NCBI RefSeq assembly: GCF_945890115.1
Contig: NZ_CAMDCK010000011.1
Location: 1 to 64,000 of the forward strand
Direction of reading: 5' to 3'
Length of the DNA: 64,000 bases
Source of the DNA: Sphingorhabdus sp. EL138
GTDB taxonomy: Bacteria; Pseudomonadota; Alphaproteobacteria; Sphingomonadales; Sphingomonadaceae
The position numbers were made by a program, and so were the translations under genes. Positions 1 through 7,219 of this stretch are shown here, piece after piece. How positions within the stretch are numbered: the first letter of the stretch is position 1; each line of letters starts with the position of its first letter. Below the pieces are notes generated by a model. The model did no database searches and was not told where the DNA came from. It was given only the letters and a program-made list of their open reading frames with translations.

Positions 1-1
1 C

Positions 2-109
2 GATCTCGAGGCCAAGCTCATCGAATGGGAGAACTTCTACAACTTCAACCGACCGCACGGTGCTTTCAACGGAAAAACACCCTATGAAGCCCTTCGCGAA
101 AGGCTATAA
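2..109 (+). mobile_element. 3' end of IS481/IS3-type transposase (partial)
   Basis: The open frame enters from the window edge and ends at TAA 107-109, giving the last 35 residues. The residues FNRPHGAFNGKTPYEALRER are the typical C-terminal end of the DDE integrase core of IS481/IS3-type transposases, where N-RPH and TP-E-L are recurrent. The rest of the gene lies upstream of the window, so the family and integrity of the element cannot be settled. A truncated peptidase gene starts about 180 bases further on, so this is probably one edge of an insertion. No terminal inverted repeat could be fixed from this end alone. Confidence 0.75.
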
Positions 110-286
110 TCTCTCCCAGTCGATGTCCCGCTAGATCGTCAACCTTACAATCCGCGACCCGCAGGTCACGCTTAAACCAGACGATGTTGAGCGGCTGTTT
201 CATATCATACCGAACTACGCCAAGACTTTGGAGATTTGTTCCTTGAACGGGAAGAAGCCCTTTTTCGAATGGGGCCAGAAATAGCT
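110..286. other. Transposase-to-peptidase junction segment
   Basis: This stretch separates the transposase stop from the point where peptidase similarity begins. On the plus strand a frame stays open from 135 to the stop at 282-284, ending in the residues FFEWGQK, but it has no ATG or ribosome binding site and I do not recognise it. It may be the outer end of the insertion sequence or a remnant of a second gene. The similarity break in the minus-strand peptidase falls at about 287, so the insertion edge is probably near 285-290. Confidence 0.3.
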
Positions 287-439
287 GTCATATTCTGGCG
301 TGCCAGCCTCGCGCCCCTTCATCCCGTCACCAGCAAGAAATCTTACATGCCCGCGCATCGCAGCTTCTTCTGGTTGCCATGTTTCAGCAGCTACAGGGGT
401 CGACAGTACGCAAAAAACAAAGACTGCAGGTCGAAACAT
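287..439 (-). pseudogene. M28-family metallopeptidase, N-terminal fragment
   Basis: Translation from ATG 437-439 gives a signal peptide (MFRPAVFVFCVLSTPVAA) followed by a stretch containing HVRFLAGDGMKGREAGTPEYD-type residues. The pattern H-x-x-FLA-D-x-x-x-GREAG-P-x-Y is characteristic of the N-terminus of secreted M28 zinc aminopeptidases. After about 51 residues the similarity stops abruptly, and the frame runs on through unrelated sequence to 215. The metal-binding catalytic domain is absent. Family members are usually 450-550 residues, so this is a broken gene, most simply explained by insertion or deletion linked to the adjacent transposase. Residues upstream of 439 in the same frame are not peptidase-like. 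Confidence 0.7.
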
Positions 440-642
440 AGCATATACCCCAAAAGATTCATGATGATCTATCGGTTTAAAATGCGGCGTGCAACAGTCA
501 CTCTGCGCCAATAAAATGTTGGTGGCGATGGCTCAAAGAAAGCGCCGTGCGCAGCCTTCGTCGGCAGCTATTATCGAACAACGTTTGTAACCGCACAGTC
601 CGCTCCCAGCCCAATTAATGACCTTCCGCTTTGCGCACAGAT

Positions 643-939
643 CTAGTCGTGTTCCCCATCTGCCCTGCGTCCCGATCCTTTGCCAAAGACGCTTGGTTTG
701 ATAGTTGCCGTTGTATAGGTCGCAATCGTAATCGCTGCCGCACCGATTAAAACGACATGCCCGATCAGATTGAAAGCAAAGAATGTATAGCTTCCGATCG
801 CAAGGCTAAATGCAAGAACCCACATGGCGCCTAACGCTTGAAGTACATAGTGCCGCGTTGAGATGTCAGGAATATGCCTGAGAGGGCTAACTTCGCTGTT
901 AAATATGAAATTCCAAGCATGAACAACTAATTTTTTCAT
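643..939 (-). CDS. Small two-helix membrane protein, hypothetical
   Basis: This 98-residue protein starts at ATG 937-939 behind a clear ribosome binding site (GAGGGAGAGACAA on the minus strand). Residues about 33-53 and 58-79 are hydrophobic and look like two membrane helices joined by a short loop, and the C-terminal 15 residues are polar and charged. I do not recognise a family. Its separate start signal and normal codon use support a real gene. It stands alone, downstream of the broken peptidase on the same strand, and no function can be inferred. Confidence 0.65.
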   Translation of the reverse strand: MKKLVVHAWNFIFNSEVSPLRHIPDISTRHYVLQALGAMWVLAFSLAIGSYTFFAFNLIGHVVLIGAAAITIATYTTATIKPSVFGKGSGRRADGEHD

Positions 940-1305
940 TTGTCTCTCCCTCAGCTACCGAATTACTGGAGTCTTATGCTCCTTTTATGACGATTTGCCA
1001 ACGGTATCCCTGTCGGTATCGCTGTCCCCTGTGAAGGGTTGGAACGTGCCCTACAACTCGCAGCGAGAGTGTCCGATATACAGAGGTCAATAAGCTTTGA
1101 CGCAACTGCACGGGCTGTCGAGTTACACCCACACACTGGTGCGCAAACGTTAGTAAACCGGCTGATCGAGGGATAGACGTTTGTCGAAATGGACATCGAC
1201 AAGCCGGCGCAACTGGTGTTTTGAAGAAGATCTTGTGACCATTCAGAGTTGTTGCTCGGATCCTTTACCATGTCGGCTTACGCCCGAATATGGAAAACCT
1301 CCCGA

Positions 1306-1326
1306 AATGTGGAACATTTCCACATT
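1306..1326. promoter_or_regulatory. 9-bp perfect palindrome upstream of fasciclin gene
   Basis: AATGTGGAA and TTCCACATT are exact reverse complements separated by CAT. The symmetry and the location about 80 bases before the gene suggest a dimeric regulator binding site. The regulator is unknown, and this is inferred only from the symmetry. Confidence 0.35.
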
Positions 1327-1359
1327 GATTAAGTCTTTTCGTACAACTACCATCCGATA

Positions 1360-1384
1360 GCGCTTTAACTATAGGGTAAAGCGC
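1360..1384. promoter_or_regulatory. 8-bp inverted repeat just upstream of fasciclin start
   Basis: GCGCTTTA and TAAAGCGC are exact reverse complements with a nine-base spacer that contains the A/T-rich ACTATA. It ends 22 bases before the chosen ATG. It could be an operator over the -10 region or a short 5' leader hairpin. Sequence alone cannot tell which. Confidence 0.35.
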
Positions 1385-1406
1385 CTTGGAACAGGAACAC
1401 TCAATC

Positions 1407-1946
1407 ATGAAGCGTACTAGCCGTTTAATCACCGCCATCGCATTGGCAACTTCAACCCTCGCCGGCACAGCGGTAATGGCTGACAACCACAAAATGGTCT
1501 CAACGAAAAATATCGTTGAAACCGCGTCAGCCGTTCCAGATCTGAGCACATTGGTCGCCGCTGTAACGGCAGCAGGCCTTGTCGACACGCTCGCAAGCCC
1601 AGGACCATTTACCGTGTTTGCGCCAACCAACGCCGCCTTTGAAAAGCTTCCTGCAGGTACAGTTGATACGCTCGTGAAGCCAGAGAACAAGGCAACCTTG
1701 ACCAAAATCCTGACCTATCATGTGGTTGCTGGTAAATTGACTTCCACTGATATCGTGGCGGCCATCAAGGCGGGCGGTGGCAACGCTACGCTGACAACCG
1801 TTGCAGGCGAAAAGCTGTCCGCGCGTTTGTCGGGTAACAGCGTCGTCATCACCGATGGCAAGGGCGGACAGTCTACCGTGACCGCCGTTGACCTGATGCA
1901 GTCAAACGGCGTTGTCCACGTCATTGATGCCGTGTTGCTTCCTTAA
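1407..1946 (+). CDS. Secreted fasciclin (FAS1) domain protein
   Basis: The protein has 179 residues. It has an N-terminal signal peptide ending near VMADN and then a single FAS1 domain. The H1 motif (TVFAPTNAAFEKLP), the central YH motif (LTYHVV) and the H2 motif (NGVVHVIDAVLLP) are all present, so the domain is complete. FAS1 proteins are exported adhesion or matrix proteins. The bacterial single-domain form is periplasmic or secreted, and its ligand is usually unknown. ATG 1407 is preferred over the upstream start at 1386 because AGGAAC sits about ten bases before it and the signal peptide begins there. The gene is monocistronic, with two inverted repeats upstream and a hairpin downstream. 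Confidence 0.9.
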   Translation: MKRTSRLITAIALATSTLAGTAVMADNHKMVSTKNIVETASAVPDLSTLVAAVTAAGLVDTLASPGPFTVFAPTNAAFEKLPAGTVDTLVKPENKATLTKILTYHVVAGKLTSTDIVAAIKAGGGNATLTTVAGEKLSARLSGNSVVITDGKGGQSTVTAVDLMQSNGVVHVIDAVLLP

Positions 1947-1955
1947 TTGGTACTT

Positions 1956-1996
1956 GGGTGCCGGTCGCTTGACCCCCCCGTTCAGCGCCGGCACCC
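1956..1996 (+). terminator. Possible terminator after fasciclin gene
   Basis: GGGTGCCGG (1956-1964) pairs perfectly with CCGGCACCC (1988-1996), with a 23-base loop and a short TTTA run afterwards. It begins ten bases after the stop codon. The long loop and weak T tract make termination plausible but not certain. Confidence 0.5.
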
Positions 1997-2115
1997 TTTA
2001 TATACGCTTGCGTGCCAGACGCAGAGCCGATGGGCAACATGAGTAAGTCTGTGTGAATTACGGAATGGCGCCGACAGGTGGGTAACCCCCAAAAACCCTT
2101 TCCGCAAAAAACGCC

Positions 2116-2141
2116 GTCGCACCAGCCTGCGCTGGGGCGAC
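2116..2141. repeat. Short palindromic repeat, CCAGC-ctgc-GCTGG type
   Basis: GTCGCACCAGC and GCTGGGGCGAC pair over 10 of 11 positions around a CTGC loop. A relative occurs as a double copy at 25494-25579 and a partial one near 2684-2700, so this is a dispersed intergenic palindrome family. Confidence 0.6.
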
Positions 2142-2250
2142 CATAACTCCGCTCACAGGCGGGTTAACCGCAAAATTGACATGTATCGAATTTTCGTTAA
2201 CCTTCTCTAATCGCATGTTTTTATAACAGTTGATCGGAGTGTTTCGCATC

Positions 2251-2307
2251 ATGTTACGCAGCAAGGCAATAGCGGACGCAACGCAGGGCTATGTCGGCGA
2301 AGGATAA
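2251..2307 (+). CDS. Possible 18-aa leader peptide
   Basis: A short frame starts at ATG 2251 with GGAG eleven bases upstream and ends at TAA 2305-2307. The stop lies inside the ribosome binding site (AAGGA) of the 41-residue frame that follows, an arrangement seen with translationally coupled leader peptides. A TTGACA hexamer at 2176-2181 could supply a promoter. There is no family evidence and the frame is too short for a firm call. Confidence 0.2.
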   Translation: MLRSKAIADATQGYVGEG

Positions 2308-2312
2308 TTCCA

Positions 2313-2438
2313 ATGAAAAATTTTTTACAGGGATTGTTACAGGGATTTCGCCACGAATTGTGCAGAGAGGCCAAGATCATCCCTCCGGCCTCTCTCCTTA
2401 TCGGCGGGGCTTTAGCGATATGCGTGTTGGTAAACTAG
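2313..2438 (+). CDS. Possible 41-aa single-helix membrane peptide
   Basis: ATG 2313 is preceded by AAGGA with good spacing. The 41-residue frame has a polar, glutamine-rich start containing the duplicated QGLLQG element, then a hydrophobic C-terminal helix (LLIGGALAICVLV), as in small single-span membrane peptides. It overlaps no repeat and stands between a promoter-like TTGACA and a palindromic element. It was judged on start signal and composition only. No family is recognised. Confidence 0.35.
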   Translation: MKNFLQGLLQGFRHELCREAKIIPPASLLIGGALAICVLVN

Positions 2439-2520
2439 CTGACCTTGGTCGCCACTAAAGACATGCTTTTTGTCTCGTCCGTGACCGAATTACGGTGACA
2501 ATTGCGATAACCCCATAGCG

Positions 2521-2613
2521 CGTCATCCTGGACTTGTTTCAGGATAACAGGCGACTGTGGCTCGTTATCCTGAAACAAGTTGTGCTCTGCACGCCTACGG
2601 CTCCAGGATGACG
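2521..2613. repeat. Palindromic intergenic element (GTCATCCTG family)
   Basis: The outer arms CGTCATCCTGG and CCAGGATGACG are exact reverse complements. Inside, CTTGTTTCAGGATAAC pairs with GTTATCCTGAAACAAG. The right arm also carries the TGTGCTCTGCACGCC and GGCTCCAGGATGACG blocks found in the other copies at 2892-3018 and 7059-7157. These elements occur only between genes. Confidence 0.85.
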
Positions 2614-2767
2614 AAAGGGTGGGGAATATCGGTGACAATTGCGTCATCCCCGAAATAACCCGTTCAGCAAAAACGCGGTCGCACTAGCCTGCGCTGGGGT
2701 GAGGGGATGACTTTGGCGAAGACTCTCGCAGGCAGGCGGGGGCGTTGAGACCATAGCAAACTCCCCT

Positions 2768-2869
2768 CCCGCCTGCGGGAGGGGTCGGGGGAGGGGCGAG
2801 CCGCAGGCGAGTGCGAAAACATTGAAGGCAGATGCCCTCCCCTAACCCCTCCCGCAAGCGGGAGGGGAA
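2768..2869. repeat. G/C-rich 102-bp repeat, copy 1
   Basis: This block runs from CCCGCCTGCGGGAGGGG to CCCTCCCGCAAGCGGGAGGGG. It recurs nearly identically at 39922-40023, with only a few differences over 102 bases. The right end is a strong hairpin (CCCTCCCG and CGGGAGGG). It is also preceded in both places by GCGTTGAGACCATAGCAAAC. Confidence 0.85.
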
Positions 2870-2891
2870 CTAAGTCATCCCCGAAACGACC

Positions 2892-3018
2892 CGTCATGCT
2901 GGAGCCGAAGGCGTGCAGAGCACAACTTGTTTCAGCATCTTATTATTTCTTCGCGGCGGTGCTTAAGTAAGATCCTGAAACGCGTTGTGCTCTGCACGCC
3001 TTCGGCTCCAGCATGACG
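2892..3018. repeat. Long inverted repeat, about 50-bp arms, before queC
   Basis: The left arm starts CGTCATGCTGGAGCCGAAGG and the right arm ends with its reverse complement. About 48 of 51 positions match, with a central spacer of about 25 bases. RNA from here would form a very stable hairpin. It is a symmetric member of the GTCATCCTG family and ends 87 bases before the queC start. Confidence 0.85.
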
Positions 3019-3105
3019 GAAGGGGTTGTTTATAGAGATCGCGAAAACCCCACCTCCACCAACGCAGTCTCGACTTTGCCCATGACCAGCGGCTATGGGG
3101 GCGGC

Positions 3106-3789
3106 ATGAGCACACATACTAAATCCGCAATCGTCCTTTTGTCCGGCGGTCTTGATTCCATGGTTGTGGCCGGATTGGCGCGCGAGGCGGGCTATGATCT
3201 GATTGCGTTGACCATCGATTATAATCAGCGCCACCGTATTGAACTGGACAGCGCGGCGCGTATTGCCGCGCATTTGGGGGCAAAGGAGCATATTGTATTG
3301 CCGTTGGACCTGACGCGTTTTGGCGGGTCGGCCCTGACGGCGGATATTGATGTGCCCAAGGAAGGCGTGGAGTCCGGCGCAATCCCTGTGACCTATGTCC
3401 CGGCGCGCAACACTATATTCCTGTCCTTATGCTTGGGTCTGGCCGAGGCGCGTGATGCCCGTGATCTGTGGATTGGGGTCAATGCGCTGGATTATTCAGG
3501 CTACCCCGATTGCCGCCCCGACTTCATCCGCGCGTTTGAGGCAACGGCCAATTTGGCGACCAAGGCAGGCGTCGAGGGCGACCATTTCACCGTGCACACG
3601 CCGTTGCTGCATATGACCAAGGCTGACATTGCGCGGGAGGCTGCACGGCTTGGACTGGATGCGGGGATGAGCTGGTCCTGCTATGACCCAAGCCCCGATA
3701 ATAAGGCCTGCGGTCAATGCGATGCCTGCCGTCTGCGTGCGAAAGGCTTTGTTGATGCTGGCCTGCCTGACCCGACGGTTTATGCATGA
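3106..3789 (+). CDS. queC: 7-cyano-7-deazaguanine synthase QueC
   Basis: QueC converts 7-carboxy-7-deazaguanine to preQ0 with ATP and ammonia in queuosine biosynthesis, in the cytoplasm. The 227-residue protein has the PP-loop motif SGGLDS at residues 13-18 and a C-terminal zinc site made by the cysteines of CYDPSPDNKACGQCDAC. The length fits the family. The frame extends upstream to 3013, but that extension is translated from the long palindromic repeat, so the start is placed at ATG 3106, just before the conserved beginning (MSTHTKSAIVLLSGG). Its stop overlaps the queE start by four bases. The two genes catalyse consecutive steps and are surely co-expressed. Confidence 0.95.
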   Translation: MSTHTKSAIVLLSGGLDSMVVAGLAREAGYDLIALTIDYNQRHRIELDSAARIAAHLGAKEHIVLPLDLTRFGGSALTADIDVPKEGVESGAIPVTYVPARNTIFLSLCLGLAEARDARDLWIGVNALDYSGYPDCRPDFIRAFEATANLATKAGVEGDHFTVHTPLLHMTKADIAREAARLGLDAGMSWSCYDPSPDNKACGQCDACRLRAKGFVDAGLPDPTVYA

Positions 3790-4424
3790 GCTACGCGGTT
3801 AAAGAGATTTTCCTGACCTTGCAGGGGGAGGGCGTGCATGCGGGCCGCCGCGCGGTGTTCTTACGCTTTTCGGGCTGCAATTTGTGGACGGGGCGAGAAG
3901 CCGACCGCGCCAGCGCCATTTGCCAGTTTTGCGACACTGATTTTGTCGGCACCGACGGCGAAAATGGCGGACGCTATGACGCCGAAGGGCTGGCAGCGAA
4001 GGTCGCCGAGCTGTGGGGCGATGGCATGGACAGCCGCTATGTCGTGATTACCGGCGGCGAACCCATGTTGCAGGTGGATGACGGGATCGTCGATGCGCTC
4101 CATGCCCACGCTTTCCAGATTGCGATTGAAAGCAATGGCACGATAATGGTGCATCCCGGCATTGATTGGGTATGTATCAGCCCAAAGGCGGGATCGGACG
4201 TCATTCAACGCACTGGCGACGAATTGAAATTGGTGTGGCCACAACCGACAAGCGACCTTGATGCCATGGAACAATGGCAATTTGCCCATTTCCTCATTCA
4301 GCCCATGGACATGGGAGATGCCGCGTTGAACGCAACCAGCGTATCAGAGGCGACGCGTTTCGTCATGGCGCGTCCAAAATGGCGTTTGTCATTGCAAAAC
4401 CACAAGATTCTTGGGCTACCTTAA
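3786..4424 (+). CDS. queE: 7-carboxy-7-deazaguanine synthase QueE
   Basis: QueE is the radical SAM enzyme that rearranges carboxytetrahydropterin to 7-carboxy-7-deazaguanine. Its product is the substrate of the preceding QueC. The iron-sulfur cysteines are C31, C46 and C49, giving the CX14CX2C spacing of one QueE subtype instead of the classical CX3CX2C. The N-terminal EIFLTLQGEG is the family signature and TGGEP is the SAM-binding loop. The protein has 212 residues. ATG 3786 overlaps the queC stop. queD is not in the window, so the pathway is completed elsewhere. Confidence 0.95.
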   Translation: MSYAVKEIFLTLQGEGVHAGRRAVFLRFSGCNLWTGREADRASAICQFCDTDFVGTDGENGGRYDAEGLAAKVAELWGDGMDSRYVVITGGEPMLQVDDGIVDALHAHAFQIAIESNGTIMVHPGIDWVCISPKAGSDVIQRTGDELKLVWPQPTSDLDAMEQWQFAHFLIQPMDMGDAALNATSVSEATRFVMARPKWRLSLQNHKILGLP

Positions 4425-4494
4425 GCACCTATAAATTTGCTTGAAACATCTTCCTGAACGTGACAGTCTTGTGACAGGGAAGAGGAGAGAGAAA

Positions 4495-4842
4495 ATGGCA
4501 AAAGCCCAAGAAGCGCATCTGCGCGCCTATAAAAGCTATGCAAAACGCATATCTGACCATGTCGCGATTGCGTTAGTTGTCTACACATTGGCACTGATAT
4601 TTTTGGTGACGCCGACAATTGAATCGCGCGGCATGTCGATTTTGCCTTATTTTGTCTTGGTCCTTTTTGTCGCTGCCGTCATCCCCTTGTGCCGAAATTT
4701 GGAACGGCGTTGGCAGGCACTGTGCGCGACCGCCCGTCCAGACGATGGACTTGAAACGCGATATGTCGCTGATCGTTTGAAATTGTGGGTCGCCGCGATT
4801 GCCATTCCGGCTGTGTTGGCGGTGCTATTCACGGTTTTTTGA
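4495..4842 (+). CDS. Three-helix membrane protein, hypothetical
   Basis: This 115-residue protein has a strong ribosome binding site (GAGGAGAGAGAAA) directly before ATG 4495, which is why the upstream start at 4441 is rejected. Three hydrophobic stretches, near residues 21-40, 47-65 and 95-115, suggest three membrane helices with a polar loop after the second one. No family is recognised. It lies between queE and pmbA on the same strand, 70 bases after queE, and may be part of either transcript. Confidence 0.7.
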   Translation: MAKAQEAHLRAYKSYAKRISDHVAIALVVYTLALIFLVTPTIESRGMSILPYFVLVLFVAAVIPLCRNLERRWQALCATARPDDGLETRYVADRLKLWVAAIAIPAVLAVLFTVF

Positions 4843-4888
4843 AGGCCGCTTGATTGACGCTGTAACGGCCCGCGCCTAAGCGGGAATC

Positions 4889-6235
4889 ATGCTGACACCA
4901 CAACAGGCGCTTGATCGCGCGCAAAATCTTGTTTCCCAAGCCATGAAGGCAGGCGCTAACGCGGCCGATGCCGTCTATGTCTGCGATGCCTCGACTGAAG
5001 TGCAGGTGCGGCTGGGCCAGTTGGAAGATGTGGCCCGATCCGAAGGCGAAGATATTGGCCTGCGTGTGTTTGTCGGCCAACGCTCCGCCACCATTTCCTC
5101 ATCCAACATGAACCCCGACATTCTGGCAGGGCTGGTGACGCGCGCCATCGACATGGCAAAGGAAGCGCCGGAGGACCAATATGCTGGCCTCGCGCCGCAG
5201 GATCGTTTGGTGACGGGGGCTATTCCCGACTTTGATAGCGATGACGGTCTTGACCCGGACCCAGCCCATCTGCGTGCAGCGGCGTTGGAATGCGAAGACG
5301 CGGCGCGCGCCGTGCCCGGCGTCACCAACAGCGAAGGCGCGGGCGCCAGCGCTGGACGCAGTATCTTTGCGCTGGCCACCAGCCATGGTTTTGCGGGCGT
5401 CAAATCTGGTTCGGGCTATGGCATGTCGGCCAGCGTGCTGTCGGGCGATGGTGATGCCAAGGAACGCGATTATGACTGGCGGTCTGCGCGACATCTTGCT
5501 GACCTCGACAGCCCATCCAACATTGGCACCCGCGCCGGCGAGCGCGCGGTCAAACGTTTGAACCCCGGCACGGTCAAAAGCGGTCAGATGCCTGTGGTGT
5601 TTGACCCACGCGTCGGTGGATCATTTGTCGGCCATTTGCTTGGCGGCATTAGCGGCTCGGCAATCGCACGGAAAACAAGCTTCCTGCTGGAATCGCTTGG
5701 CGCTCAGTTATTCGACAGCAGCATTTCGATTATCGATGACCCGCACCGGATGCGCGGCCTTGGTTCACGGGCCTTTGATGGTGAAGGCCTGCCCACGGCG
5801 CACCGTTATATCATCGAAAAGGGCGTGTTGACGGGTTGGTTGATGGAAAGCGCGTCGGCGCGGCAATTGGGGCTGGAACCCACGGGCCACGCCAGTCGCG
5901 GGATCAGCGGTGCGCCAGGTGTCAGCCCATCCAATGTGCATCTGGAGGGCGGTAGCGTCAGCGTGTCGGAGTTGATCGCTGATATCAAACATGGCGTGTA
6001 TATCCATGAACTGGCAGGGCAAGGCGTCAACCCCGTCACGGGCGATTACAGCCGGGGTGCAGCGGGCTTCCTTATTATCAACGGCGAAATTGCAGGGCCA
6101 GTGAGCGAATTCACTATTGCGGGCAATTTAAAGGATATGTTTGCGGGCATGACGGCGGCCAATGACCTCGCATTCACACGCAGCATGAACGTGCCGACAT
6201 TACGCATCGATGGCATGATGATCGCAGGTGCCTGA
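4889..6235 (+). CDS. pmbA: Metalloprotease PmbA/TldE
   Basis: PmbA (TldE) is the non-catalytic partner of the TldD metalloprotease. Together they degrade unfolded or modified peptides and help maturation of peptides such as microcins and, in some bacteria, degradation of antitoxin CcdA. The 448 residues match the family length and show its glycine-rich central and C-terminal blocks, including VYIHELAGQGVNPVTGDYS and GAAGFLIINGEI. tldD is not in this window. The start ATG 4889 has only a weak ribosome binding site. The next gene starts inside its last codons, so the two are probably translationally coupled. Confidence 0.92.
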   Translation: MLTPQQALDRAQNLVSQAMKAGANAADAVYVCDASTEVQVRLGQLEDVARSEGEDIGLRVFVGQRSATISSSNMNPDILAGLVTRAIDMAKEAPEDQYAGLAPQDRLVTGAIPDFDSDDGLDPDPAHLRAAALECEDAARAVPGVTNSEGAGASAGRSIFALATSHGFAGVKSGSGYGMSASVLSGDGDAKERDYDWRSARHLADLDSPSNIGTRAGERAVKRLNPGTVKSGQMPVVFDPRVGGSFVGHLLGGISGSAIARKTSFLLESLGAQLFDSSISIIDDPHRMRGLGSRAFDGEGLPTAHRYIIEKGVLTGWLMESASARQLGLEPTGHASRGISGAPGVSPSNVHLEGGSVSVSELIADIKHGVYIHELAGQGVNPVTGDYSRGAAGFLIINGEIAGPVSEFTIAGNLKDMFAGMTAANDLAFTRSMNVPTLRIDGMMIAGA

Positions 6236-7028
6236 ACGGCAACTTGACCGCGCCGCCGTTGTCGCTGCCACGCAAGAGGCTGCGGCATTGGCCTTTGCCA
6301 GTTGGCGCGAGGGCGCGGCGGCCGATACCAACGTGTGGGACAAGGGCCAGAATAACCCTGTCAGCGATATCGACATGGCGGTTGATGCGTTGCTGACGAA
6401 ACGGTTGCGGGCCATTTTGCCTGAAGCGGCGTGGTTGTCGGAGGAAACCGTCGATGACCCGTCACGGCTGGACACGCGGCTGTTATGGTTAGTCGACCCC
6501 ATTGACGGCACCCGCGATTATGTGCGTGGGCGTAGCGGATATTGCGTGTCGGTGGCCTTGGTGGCCGATGGCCTGCCGGTCTTCGCCGTCATGGCAGCGC
6601 CTGCGCAAGGTAAAGTCTGGGTGGCGGCGCATGGGGAAGGCGTAACCTGCAATGGAGAGCGGCTGGTGGGCAGTAGACGGCTCGACTTCACCGGATCACG
6701 CGTGCCGGCCGATGATTTGCCAAAATTGGATGCGGATCTGGTGACGGTGACCAAGCCCAACAGCATTGCCATGCGCATGACGATGGTCGCCTGCGACCGT
6801 GCGGATCTTGTCGCGACGTTACGATGGGGCAATGAATGGGACATCGCTGCGGCGCATTTGGTGGCGCAGGAGGCAGGCGGGGTTGTGACTGACGCCTTGG
6901 GGCGGCCTATACGCTATAACAAACGCGAGCCGCTGGATTTCGGCTTGATCTGCTGCGCGCCGGGGATCCATCAGGCGGCGGTGGAGCGCCTGTCGGGCAG
7001 GGCGGCAGCTATCTTATCGTCATCCTGA
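6228..7028 (+). CDS. Inositol-monophosphatase-family phosphatase (CysQ/HisN-like)
   Basis: This 266-residue protein belongs to the lithium-sensitive, magnesium-dependent phosphomonoesterase superfamily. The metal-binding motifs are visible: WLSEE at about residues 65-69, DPIDGTRDY near 89-97, and EWDIAAAHLVAQEAGG near 203-218. Family members act on inositol phosphate, on 3'-phosphoadenosine 5'-phosphate (CysQ) or on histidinol phosphate (HisN). The motifs do not separate these, and the neighbour pmbA does not help. It starts with GTG 6228 and overlaps the pmbA stop by eight bases, so it is probably in the pmbA operon. Confidence 0.88.
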   Translation: MPERQLDRAAVVAATQEAAALAFASWREGAAADTNVWDKGQNNPVSDIDMAVDALLTKRLRAILPEAAWLSEETVDDPSRLDTRLLWLVDPIDGTRDYVRGRSGYCVSVALVADGLPVFAVMAAPAQGKVWVAAHGEGVTCNGERLVGSRRLDFTGSRVPADDLPKLDADLVTVTKPNSIAMRMTMVACDRADLVATLRWGNEWDIAAAHLVAQEAGGVVTDALGRPIRYNKREPLDFGLICCAPGIHQAAVERLSGRAAAILSSS

Positions 7029-7058
7029 ACTCGTCAGGGGAGATACACCTAGATCACG

Positions 7059-7157
7059 CGTCATCCTGAACTTGTTTCAGGATCTTAATTCTGCGACGTT
7101 GGAAAAGTAAGACCCTGAAACAAGTTGTGCTCTGCACGCCTCTGGCTCCAGGGTGAC
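7059..7157. repeat. Palindromic intergenic element (GTCATCCTG family)
   Basis: CGTCATCCTGAACTTGTTTC at the left and the GACCCTGAAACAAGTTGTGC block followed by TCCAGGGTGACC at the right form the same nested palindrome as at 2521-2613. A partial extra left arm (CATCCTGAACTCGTCAGG) precedes it at 7021. It lies between two convergent genes, the phosphatase and crtB, and could terminate transcription from both sides. Confidence 0.8.
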
Positions 7158-7219
7158 CGACAGGTGGGGTTGCTGTCCGGATGCTGCTTTCGGCTGTCAG
7201 AATGCTGCTTTCGAAAGCT

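Larger units (their letters stand above)
940..1406. other. Intergenic region upstream of the fasciclin gene
   Basis: No convincing gene lies here. A plus-strand frame is open from 991 to the stop at 1174-1176 and reads like protein (LERALQLAARVSD, then TGAQTLVNRLIEG), but it has no start codon or ribosome binding site. It may be a gene remnant. The right part holds two inverted repeats, described separately, that probably belong to the promoter of the fasciclin gene. Confidence 0.4.
1947..3105. other. 1.16-kb repeat-rich intergenic region
   Basis: Between the fasciclin gene and queC there is no long gene. The segment carries members of three palindromic or G-rich repeat families (2116-2141, 2521-2613, 2768-2869, 2892-3018), a possible pair of micro-ORFs (2251-2438) and a TTGACA hexamer at 2176-2181 that could be a -35 box for them. 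The longer open frames here are repeat translations. Confidence 0.6.

Noticed and set aside
963-1271. 102-residue minus-strand frame between small membrane protein and fasciclin genes
   Set aside because: It contains many serines and threonines with no pattern, lacks a ribosome binding site, and a competing plus-strand remnant overlaps it.
3013-3105. N-terminal extension of queC
   Set aside because: The extra 31 residues are translated from the right arm of the long palindromic repeat and from the sequence following it. They are not conserved in QueC, and ATG 3106 fits the family start.
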